Assembly: GCF_030247195.1 (NCBI RefSeq)
Contig: NC_080672.1
Coordinates: 5,022,001 to 5,086,000, forward strand
Origin: Topomyia yanbarensis
Taxonomy: Eukaryota; Arthropoda; Insecta; Diptera; Culicidae
DNA: 64,000 bases
Direction of reading: 5' to 3'
This document shows positions 49,001 through 61,000 of this stretch, piece by piece (position 1 is the stretch's first letter; each line of letters opens with the position of its first letter). The translations under genes were made by a program, and so were the position numbers. The notes beneath the pieces are model-generated. The model worked only from the letters and a program-made list of their open reading frames with translations. It made no database searches and was not told where the DNA came from.

Positions 49001-52000
49001 TGATGAAGAGGTGGGCACAATAGCTTTTATTCCTTGTTATTATGCATTTTTTTTCCCTTTTAAATAATGCTTTGAATGATTAGGCTAACAAACAGAAAAT
49101 CCCGTTGGTAAACGAGAATGCTCAGTTACAACAAAAAACTGATCCATCTCAGAACATCGAAACGGTAGGTAATTGCCGCTAACTAGAGTTGATGCTTTGA
49201 CTAATGTCTTGAAAAATAGCAACCTATTTCTATGGACGCCAAAATCGAACCAGAAACTCCTGTGGTTAGTGCTGAGATACTTAAAACTCAAATGGATGAG
49301 TTGGTAGAAAACTATAACAAATTAGCAGAAATGTTAAATGTGCCAAAGGAACAAAGGGGTAAACAGGTATGTTTTGAACCTATACGCGTTAAGCTCGTTA
49401 TCTATGTTTCTTAATTATTTATAATGCCAATACAAATATTTTTTGTCACTGCACCGCCCGGAATTTGATCCGTGATATACCATTCCATGAGACATTTTTG
49501 ATGTTTTATATTAAAAATTTCCTACTCCTCTCTCTTTCTCTCTGGGACTAGGTGTCATTCTAAAATCTAAAGTGTCTCCTATGTAATGAAAAACGGTGTG
49601 CGATTTGCTTATAGTTCCGCTATTACTAGATGGATTTTAATCATTTATACAACATCCGATTCAGAGACGCCCAACTTAAATATTGGTAGTAATTTAATAA
49701 CTGCAATAGGAGTAGTCTCTTAAAAGTCGGTGAAAATGAAAAGTTCACAAAAATGGGAAGATTTCATGTAGGTATTTCGAAAGCACGGGTGCACTCAACT
49801 GGGTTTGTGCTTACTGAAGGAGGGGGTTAGTTGGAGATTTTGGTGGGCGAGAAAATTGAGTTATGTTAGAGCAGTTTCAGTGTTGTCAAAAAGTTGCGAA
49901 GCTATACTGCCTATAATCGCAAGTCAGTCCCATGTAGATAGGGAGTCCCATAGAACATGTGACTGAAGCGATTGTGTGCATTACAGCAATCATTGGTAGT
50001 TGGTGGAAAATGAGATTCCATATTTCGACACAGATCTTTCAATAGGGCCAAAGTCGCAATGTACTCAAATGGAGAAAAATCAGTTTCAATATACGGCGAT
50101 GCTTTTCTAAATGTAGTTTTTATTGTAGGTATAAATTACTTTATGACCATGTTTTTCCGGAAGCATCTTTGGTTAAACCTTATGACAATATAACAAAGAA
50201 TTTAATTCCTATGTGCTTTTAGTGGGTAGAAACTAAAAAAATGCTTACGCCCAATTTGCATCCCAGTCGTGATTTCGCCCTTCAGCAACCACCATTTGCG
50301 GAAGGGCTAAACGGTGTACATAATTTTCAGAAGGGCGCGGTAAAAGGGCTAAACTGACTCTGTCTTGCTGGGTAGGGCTGGGTAAATGGGCGAGCTTGAC
50401 AGTATACTTTTTAATAGGGCTCAGCAAATGGGCGCATAGAAACCCAATGTAAATGATAGGGCGCGTGCATCTTTTCTTCGAATTTCATGAAAATATCGAA
50501 ATATTCGAATGTTTATGTGCAACAACTATCGAGTAGACATGATCCTAGTAGATATTGCTTATCATTTATATAATAGAACCGCCGTTTAAAGAATAATTTT
50601 GTGAATAATAACCGTACGCCCGGTTCTGTCAAAAAATGTAAGTTTAGCCTTTATATTCCATATGAGAAGAAGGGCCTAAGTCGAAATCTTGAAGAAAATG
50701 CATGTTTCGCCGTTTTGTTTTCTTTAATTATAAATCGAACTAAAAACCATTTTAACTAATTTTCACCTCAATCTTGTAGTATTTTTGTCGCATAATGTCA
50801 TAATAGCGAAAACGCAGTTTGTTTACATTTGCGATTTAAGCCCTAATGAAAGATCTATGTCGATTTATTTATTTATTTCATGGAAGAACTAAATATTTCT
50901 TTGGGCAAGCGTGGGCTTCCACACTAAAACCCTTAAAATGGAGCTGTTCGTGTTGAATATGCTTTCGGAATATACATACTCATTAGCCTTTTAATTGCCT
51001 TCGTCTAAATGTAGATCTTGATGACGAAAGTACCATCAGCATTTCGCAGTGAGGGCCGGGAATCCGTCACCTGTGCCACTTTCTGCAGCCCTGAACCGAT
51101 AGGAAACATGAACTGGAGAGTGCGACTATCAAACGATCTGGTAGAGGACACGGCTTGAATCACGTAGGAGGCAGATAAACGATCGAAGGTGCGAAACGTC
51201 GATCGTGGACAAGGACGTGTTCCTCGAAGTACTCAGATGAGGGCATCCTCTTAAACCTAAGTGCGGTCGAGTTGACGTCAGAATTAACAAAGTCGTGCCA
51301 TGCGGCCATGCCGAGGAATGGAAAACCGAGAAACTTGGAGTGCTGAGCTATGAGAACCGCTGCTAAGAAACCAATCTAGCTAAACAAAAAATCTTGTCTT
51401 GTGGAGCTTTGCCACAAAGCCAACGCGAATCCTCCGGGAGACACCTGCAGAGTTTCCATGGCGAAGATAAAAGGCATAACTGAACCAGTTTGTTAGCGAA
51501 ATATATTTTGAGTCCCCGTTGGTATGATGCGGCCGATGAGCCAGTGAGATGAAGAAACAAGAAAGACAAAGATGATTGAAAGGTTTACATTTGAACAGAA
51601 AAGTGAAACTCCGAAAGGCTATTGGCAACACAGATGAAAGATGTCCGGAGAAGATGGAGGTTATAATCGAAGGGTTGTACCCGCTGCATGGACCAACGAC
51701 CGGCCACTTCCACGGTATAGTGAGGAAAATGACTATGAAGAAGAAACCCGAATAACTTACGAAAAGCTGATCAATGCAGCGAGAGTAATGAAAGTGAAGA
51801 AGACCTCAGGACCAAATGGAATCCCAAACCTGGTACTGAAAACAGTGCTACAGGAGAATCCGGGTATTTATGACCACGCTGAAGAAATGCATCGATTAAG
51901 GTAGCTTCTCGTTTGTCAAAGTCGACAAATCCTGTAGATTTTATATGCCGTAGAATTTGGTTGGAAAACTGGCAGAGAGAATAACTCTTAACAGTACACT

Positions 52001-55000
52001 GAGAGTGTGGACGGCCTGTCCAACATGTCCAACTGTTCGGCTTCCGGAAAGGCAGGTCTACAGTGGTGGTCACCTTAAATGTGAAGAATGCTTTCAACAG
52101 CTAGGAAGCAATCGACCATTTGCTGCACAGAATAACGGTTCCTGAGTATCTCTGCAGGATTTTGAAGAATTTCATTCAGAACTGAACGCTGACCAACGAG
52201 ACAGCCAAGGGAGAGAGAAGAATGACTAATACGGTTTCCTCGACCCGACATTATTGAATGCGATGTACGATGGAGTATTGAAGCTGTACCTCCATAGGGG
52301 TTTGAAGTGTTGGTTTCGCGGATTATGGGGCGCTTCAAGCAGAGGTGATGATGATTAGCAACCGAAAAGCAGTGCAACATGCAAAAATTTAAGTAGTAAC
52401 GTCGATTAAGCTTGTGAAACGACGGTTAGAGCAACTTCTGTCCTGAGTACACAGGCGTCGAAGAGACACCGGAGTGTGTGGTTTTTGACGGGAGTACTAC
52501 AAAAGGCCGAATCTCATAAGGCCGATGCACAAAAGACCGAATCATAAAAGGCCGAAATCGTTAAAGGCCGAAAACCACAAAATGCCGAATCACAAAAGGT
52601 CATTGTAGTAACCCATGGTGTTAGGGACCATTCATAAATTACGTAACGCAAAAATTGCCTAAAATTGACTCCCCTCCCCCATGTAACAAATTGTCACAAA
52701 TTTCTTCATCCCCCCCCCTCCCCTGTTACGTTACAAATTCCTAGAAATTTTTTTTTTCATCGGTGAAAACATGTTACGTAACGATCTAGTTAACTCCCCC
52801 TCCCACCTATGTCATAACATGTCACAACTTGTTGTACCCCCTCCCCCCTAAAAGCGTTACGTAATTTATGAATGGTCCCTTATTGATGAGCTGGTGCATA
52901 TCATAACTTGAATTGATTGCTGAAACCTGATTTAATTTCTTTTTGATTTAATTAAATTCAAAAGAAACAGCTCATGTTAAAAAGAAGGAACAATACCCCA
53001 AAAGATACCACTTTTCGCTACAATGTGCATTATCCGCATTGCATATTTTCTGATTGGGTCTTTTCGGATTTCGGCATTTTGTGATAGGGTAGAACGATGC
53101 TGGGTCATTTGTCCAAGGGTCATCCGGCCGAAAGACATAAGGCCGAATAATCATTGGGACGGGGCACACTAGATCGAATGTACCAAACAGGGTGAGAAAT
53201 AAAGTCTTTGGAATTGAAAATAAGATTAACGAATTAACAAATGATCAGCTTTCAATGAAGGACAATTTGATTGGAACCTTTGAAAGAATTTGATTAAAAC
53301 CTTTGAAAGTAACGTCGCACTTTCTCGCTGTCGTATGCAGCGAATATGAAAGTGCGGGGTCATTAGGCCGAAAACCGGTAGGCTGTATGAAGGGTGATTT
53401 TTTACGATTTTTTCAATAATTTGAGTAATGAAATATTTACGACACTTTTCTCGTTGCATATTTGCCGCTGTAATGGAATAAATAAACAACTGTGACGCCG
53501 CTCCGCTCCATCGGACTTAAACTAATTTAAACCCCTATGTCTGAGTAATCCGGGCAAACGAGTGGATCACTGGTTTGCTGGCGAGAGGCCGCCGTTTTCG
53601 ACGGTTTTTTTTTCTAACAATGTTTTTTCATATTCAATTCAACTCCAGCTCTCAGGTCGCTAAGGATCCGTTGCCATAGCTACCTAGTTTGTTAATTTTT
53701 TCTAACAAATATTTTTCACATTCAGTTCAACTCCAGCTCTTGTTCAATACCCACGTTAGTTATTGAAGCTTCCTGCGATTATTTTCCTTTAATCTGGAAC
53801 TCAAGAATTCAAAATTGAGTATCACAGATGACGAATTCACCGGATTTTCCGATGAAGAAATTGTGCCAGATTTAAACGTGGTTATTTCCCAAAAAGGAAA
53901 AGTTGTTCAGTGTCAATTGATTTTTTTCAACATGAATAAAAAGGAATTCTTACTTATAAAAATAAGATTATAGAAGTTAAATAACTCCAATATTCTCTAA
54001 TTGGGCTAACGATCGCTTCTACTGGGATTGCGCCACTAGACAGCATTCGAAAAACAGGGACCATGTATGCAAAAATTGTGCAATTACACGACCGCAAGAT
54101 GGAGCCTACATTTTAGTTGGTCACAACGAACTCCATAACCACGATGTCAATCCTTTGGACGGAATGGAGAAAGAGTACAAGTCAAGGCTAAAACGGAAAG
54201 CTCTCGTGTCAAAGTCCAAAGTCCCTTCGAAAGTAATCCGTGAAGTTTGCATCCAATACGATTCGATCGTACAAGCCCGAGTGTCGAGTAAAGCGCAGAA
54301 AATAGCGATTCGAAGGCATAGGGAAACAAGTGGAAGCAATTTGGCGGCGAATTCATCGTTCCAGATGAACTGAAGCAAACGCTGCTTTTCTTGCAGAAAT
54401 ACATTCGCAACGGGAACAGTCACATTATGATACAACGATAACAAATCTTCAGTGACTGGTTGACTCCCGGTATTTGCTTGTTGACGCCGCGTTCTCGACC
54501 GTTCCTCTGGAATTCACACAAATGCATTCCATCCACTGGTCGTTGTCTTATCAAGACTACGAAACAGTTGTTCCGCTGGTATTCATACTGCTGAACAATA
54601 AGACGCAAGAAACATATGCATACGCATTTGAGGCACTGTTGGAAGTGTGCGAGGAAGCACAGATTGAGCTTCATCCAATCTTTATCCTTTCTGATTTTGA
54701 GAAAGCAGTTATCAATGTGATGAAGGACATTTTTCCGGATGCAAATTGCTTTTTATGCTATTTCCATTTTACACAAAATTCATTAAAATGCTGTATTCCA
54801 GTGATATGGATGTTTATATTAATGTAAAACTCCTACAAGTTACTAAAATTAAATTAAAATACTAGAATGTATCACGAAAGACATACCGGCAAAACTAACT
54901 GGCTTCATCCAATATTTCAAAGTGTACATATATTACAGGGCGAAACAACAACAAAAGGCTTATGTTTCATCCCGCTCTCTGGTCAAACTACAAGGTGGTG

Positions 55001-58000
55001 ATGGAACGTTTGCCACTAACGACCAATGCTCTCGAGGCGTGGCATCGACGGTAGACTGAAATTGTTGAATGCAGTCATTTATCCATCACCAAGATAAGAG
55101 CGGAACTGCGATCGTAACAACATGAAATTGAAGAACGAATTCTACGAATTTTTCAAGGAAACGGTCCCCAAGGATCTCAAAATAGTTCGGATAAAATAAG
55201 AGAGTTTTGCCTGGAATGTGAAAATATCACTGATGAAATTTTTGTAAAAAGCGTAGCACTTTTGTTGTCCTTGCAACAAAAAAGGGTTTAATATAATTGT
55301 GTTAAACTATCGTGCTTTTCTCTGACTTTTTCATATATTCATTTCGTTTTTTCGAGATTATGGATTGGTTCTTGGAATATTAATGTTTACTGTTGAAGCC
55401 TACATCTTAGCAATAAAATATATGGACCAAAACATGAGGACCAGTATCATCAACAGATTAGATCATTCGATTTCTGATGCATGTTGGACATGCGGTTTTA
55501 TGTGATTCGGCCTTTTGTACCGCTTCCGTTTTTGACTGCCCACGGTTTGACTCAGTGCAGAGTGCAATGTTTGCTATCAGTGGGACAGACACCAACCCAG
55601 ATGACATCTTCCATAGAATGTGTCACGATGAAAATACGTGTAACGTCATTAACAGCAATATTGTGTAAATTATGTTGGCTCGGAAGCGAAAATGGCGGGA
55701 GATAATGAATGGAACAATGGGTAATCGCCACCTGGTGTATGCCAGATCAACCACCGGGAATTAGTTCGAGTAGTTCGAGTCGATGCGCCGGAAGCGTGTC
55801 GTCAAGGTTTCTGTATACCGAAAGCCATGCTTTACCTAGAATCGCCGGACCGACCTCATCAACCTACCGGGAAGCCTAGAATTAGACGGAGCAAAACGCG
55901 TTAAGCACCAGCGGTGCGTTGTCGGGGCGCCACCGAACCGGAAGCGTTTGACCGACCTCGACACCCGGGTACTAAATGGCTCACACAACGGGCACCGATA
56001 TGGGGAGAAATTCTGCCGCTGAGAAACTCTCAGTCGGAATTGGGTTCATTCACCGCCGGGTTCTAACTATCCGAATAGATCGCGACGATGCAAAAGGCTT
56101 GCAGGAACGGGAGCTAAATGGCTCACAAAAATAGGAAATACATGGCTCATTGAGGCGGGAGCTAAATGGCTACAGACACTACAGGCCGGGAATTTTAATC
56201 TTTTTATACCTTACATTGAAACACACTAACACAGACATTTTCAGATCTCGACGGACTGCCTCTAAAAGTGCCAATTCCTACGTTTGACGGCAGTTACACC
56301 AGCTGGTCGAAATCCAAGCGCATCTTTTTGGATCCGATGGCAAACTCGAGTGATACTGAAGCCGTGAAGCTGTATTATCTTGACAAGGGCCTCGTCGGTC
56401 AAGCTGCCGGACTTCTAGACGCCAAGGTGCTTAGCGAGGGTAGTTACCAACAAGCCTGGGTCATTCTTGCCGAGTGATTAGAAAATGTTCTTGTGATTTT
56501 GGAATTACACCTACGGGGTTTGCTGTCGCTCAAGAATCTCACAAAGAGTTTCGATCACTGGTGAACGAGGGTACCTGTCATGTAGAGAGCCTACGGTACC
56601 TTAAGCAAGAGATGACCGGCGTGTTGGGACACATGATCATGTTCTTGGTTGTGAATGCCCTCGACAAGTTGACACGAAAGACTTGGGAGTCCACACAACG
56701 AAAGGGAGAGTTGCCAAATTTCGAGGGAACCATCAAGCTCCTGACAACCACAGCCCAAATTCTGGAGAACTATGAAGCCGCATACCAGATACACGTTCCA
56801 GCAGTAAGTAATCCAAGGCCAATATCATTGTGGTCAAAACTATCCCAGAAAAGTTATGCAACCTTCCAGTGCTCGACTTTCATGTCTTTATACACATCCC
56901 AGAAGAGAGAGAAGGTGTGAACCACTGGGTTTTACTACAACTTCTTCCAAATCGTGGCGTTAGTTCCAGAGCGTGATGTCCAACCCAAAGCATCGGTGGC
57001 AATTAAAGCGTCCAAGCAGCAACCACCGTCCGTCGAAGAACCGAATGCACCTATTACGATGGACCACCAAGTGTCTACATCCTGCTCCAGTTATGTCACC
57101 ATCAGTGCGAAAACCGAAGTGGTAGATGCCGTTGACAAAAACGGCTAACCTCATCCCTGTCGCGTCCTCCTCGATAGCGGCATCCAAGTAAACTTTATTA
57201 CGAAAGAAATGGCCAACCGTTTGGGTGTCAAGAAGCAGCGAGTCAATGAATCAATGAGTTACGAAGCCACGCTCGTTTCAAGGTGGCGGTCGAATTCCAG
57301 AGTGTCTCGAGTGTCCGGTCACAGACTGGAAAAATTCCAACCTCCAAGATTCACGTTGACGTGGATACCGCCTTGCGGAAGGAATAGTCCTAGCTGATCC
57401 AGCGTTCCACGCTTCCGACAAGGTGGATATGCTGTTCGGTGGAGAGAAGTTCTTCGACATCTTGAAACCAAGACATCTTAGCCTGTCCGAAACGCTGCCA
57501 CGACTGCGAGCAATTTGCCTAGGGTGGATTATGGCTGGTGTCCTTAAAGAATCGTGCGTCGCTGACGCTCCAGTGCGGCATTCCAACCTAACGGGTGTTC
57601 CATAAAAATGAGAATGATTTCAATACTTTCCTGTGATTAAAGTAAAGAGCGTAAATTTGTTTCTCTCGATAATTGCTCTCTGGACTCCCTAGAAATGGGT
57701 GGTATGTTTCTTTTTGCTCGGGTGCTGTCAGTTCAATCGAAGATGGCGTCGAAACAGCTAGCACTCCGCGCATGGTCATCGTGGAAAAAAGTTTACGGTT
57801 CACGAATTTCGAAACTAAAACGTGCCCGTGAGTACAGTTTACTGGATCCTGGCATATCTGAGCGTGGAGCGTAAGGCCGGTATCCACCGTTCGGTGAAGA
57901 TAATGACAAAGAAGAAGAAGAAGGAAGCGTTGAAAAAGCTGTTCGACAACAAGGACGGAACGTGTTTGCGTGACGCCTGCCAAAAATATCACTGCTCCTA

Positions 58001-61000
58001 TACTTTGATTCATCGAACCCTCAAGATGAAGGCACCATCTGTCGGAAGAAGACTCGGTCTCCCGAGTACACATGAGCAGATATCGATCGTGAAATCGCAG
58101 TGTCGCTTGATGACGAAGAACTACCGCGGGACGTCGTTCGTACAGGACGACGAAAGTTACTTTCCGCTCTCGAAGACCCACATTCCAGGAAATGACAGTT
58201 ACTATTCCAGCGACAAGTCGGCCACATCCCCCGAAGTAAAATATAAGATTAAGCATAAATTTGAAAAAAAAGTTATGCTGTACATGACCATATCGGACAG
58301 AGGGATTTCAAAGCCGTGGTTCAAGCCGAGTGGTTTGGCCATCAATCAACAAGTGTACCAGGAGGAGCGTCTTGAGAAAATTCTTCTACCGTTCTTAAAG
58401 GAGCATCATGCGCATGGGAAGTACGTCTTCTGGCCGGACAAGGCGTCTTCTCATTACGCCAAGAAGACCCAGGAGTATCTTGAGCAGAAAAAGATACCGT
58501 ACGTGTCGAAAGGCCAACTTGACCCAGTGCCGTCCCATTAAAGATTTTTTCGGCTCCCTCAGTGCCCTAGTGTACAAAAATAATTGGCGGGCCAAGGATA
58601 AGAAGCAGTTGACCACCATGATCCGGAATTGTATCTAGAAGATGGACGTCAGTGCCGTCCACCGCTGTCGTGAGAGCATCGCGATTAAGATTTTTTTTGT
58701 TTTTCAACTACATGACTGAAAAAATTCTTATTTTGTATTGAGCACCCGTTAGTCTCCATCGAAGAGGTCGAAACCATGATTCAGCGGTTCTGGCAAGTCG
58801 AGCAATTTTCGGACATTCCTAAGCTCTCCAGAGAAGAGGTAACCTGTGAATCTCACTTCCTGTCCACATACAAACGAGCTCCGATAGGGAGGATTGTGGA
58901 ACAACAACCGTTCAAAGAAACCGTTACCAAGCTGTACGATTGCCGAGATTTAGCACTGAAGCGATCTCTGATGCTAGAGAAGAGATTGTTATGTAACGCC
59001 GAGCTCAAAACACAGTTTATCCAGAAAATGTCGTGTGGTATTCGATGCCAGTGCGAAGTCGTTCCCATCCAATATTGCATTGAACGACGTACTCCTCGTC
59101 GGTCCGGTAGTACAAAGCGAGCTATACTCCATTATGCTTCGATCTCGCACCCTCAAGGTAGCTTTCGCAGCAACACAACGCGGTGCCTGGCATAATTTGC
59201 TGCGGAAGAGAAGGATGACGATTGCAGCCGAAATAATAAAAATGAAGTCTACATGGACGGTACGCCGTCGGGTGCCAGTTCGGCGTCGGAAGCTATCGAA
59301 GCAAAAAGGAAACTGGAACAGCTGCTGACACGCGGTGACTTTCCCAATCACAAATGGTGTTCCAATTCGGTAGAGTTCTTTCAACACGTACCACCCAAAG
59401 AAAGTGAGCCCCAAATGCCGTTGCAAGAATGCGGAGCAAATATTGTCATCAAGATCCTGGGTCTGCTCTGAAATCCAGAGGCAGACGCACTACTCTTCGC
59501 CAGCGACAAGAGACGTTGTAACCAAGCGGTTGATCTACGCCGAAGTCGAGTAGTTCTACGATCCTCTTGGCCTGTGCTCACCAGCCATCGTCCTCGCCAA
59601 ATTACAAGCGCAACATCTGTGGAGCATCAAGGCAGACTGGGATAACCCAGTCGATGAAGATTTTTCAAAATAGTGGCTAGAGCTCCTTTGCTCATTTTCA
59701 CACCTCAACCATATTCCAGTCCCTAGATGTGTGATAACGAACAATATGATGGCCATGAGTTGCACGGGTTCTCTAACGCCTCTGACGGAATATATTTGCT
59801 GACGGAACGGTAAAGATGGCTCTTCTGACCAGTAAATCTAAGTTGGCCTCCCTGCACGATTTGTCAATCGCACGGAATGAGTTGTCCGGTGCTCTTCTGC
59901 TGTCCCGTTTTGTACAGAAAGCTTCCGCCGAGCTGAGCATAAAGTCTTGAGTACAGTTTAATCGTTGTAGCTTGCATCAAAAAACCGCTAAATGAACTTG
60001 AGTTGTTCGTCCGAATCGCATTGCTTTAAACCAAGAAGAAACCGAAACAGATGGCAGTACATCAACACCTAAAACTATCCCGCCAATATCGTTTCCCGTG
60101 GCCAGGTATCCGAGATCTTGTGCAGAAATAAACTCTCGCCAAGTCCTGGTTCCTCGCCTTCGCAGTCTATCAGGTTGAATCGCCTACAGCCGTTCTAGAT
60201 GCAGATTTCCCAGAAATGAAAGAAGTCCTAGCCGCACCCACCGTGGAAATCCAACGACTTCCATTTTGTTCTCGATACAGTAGCTTTCTGTAAACTGTAA
60301 CGAGTCATCGGATACGCCCTGCGGTTTATGGACAGCTTCGGTAGAAGAAAACCTACCGGACGTGAAACTCATCGAAATTTGACCGCCCGTAAGTTGCACA
60401 AATCGAAGGAGGCTATAATCAAAGTGATACAGATCGTCCACCTGGAGGACGAAATTCAGCGAGTTATACACAAACAACCCTGTGAAATGATTGGCAACCT
60501 CCGACCAGTCTTCTAAGACGAACGGACTCACAACTCCCTTTCGAAAGCCAACATCCTCTCGGACAAGGAGCCTCCGGTGCGTCTGATGATCCGTGAATTG
60601 CCCGTCAAGTAACTTTATATCTGTCAAAGGGGGCTGATGAACGCCATTCGGCAACGATACTGGCTACTTAAGGCTCGATCCACTTTAGGCAAATCACGCG
60701 GCATTGCGTGAGATGCCCTCAGCAAGAGTTGTTCCGTCACCGCCCTTCACATTCACCGGCGTCGAGTTCGCTGGTCCTTTCTGGGTCAAACAAGGATCGC
60801 GACTACCCACCTTTGTAAAGGTTTATATAGCCGTGTATGTCTGCATTGCTACTGACGCTTTTCTGGCACCCTGAAAAGGTTCATCAGTCGCAGAGGATGC
60901 ATTCAAGAATTGCATTACGTCAACGCTACGAACTTTAAGGAAGAAACCACGAGATGCACGAGTTTTACAACTAGTTTTGTGATCAGCAAGCGATTCAACG

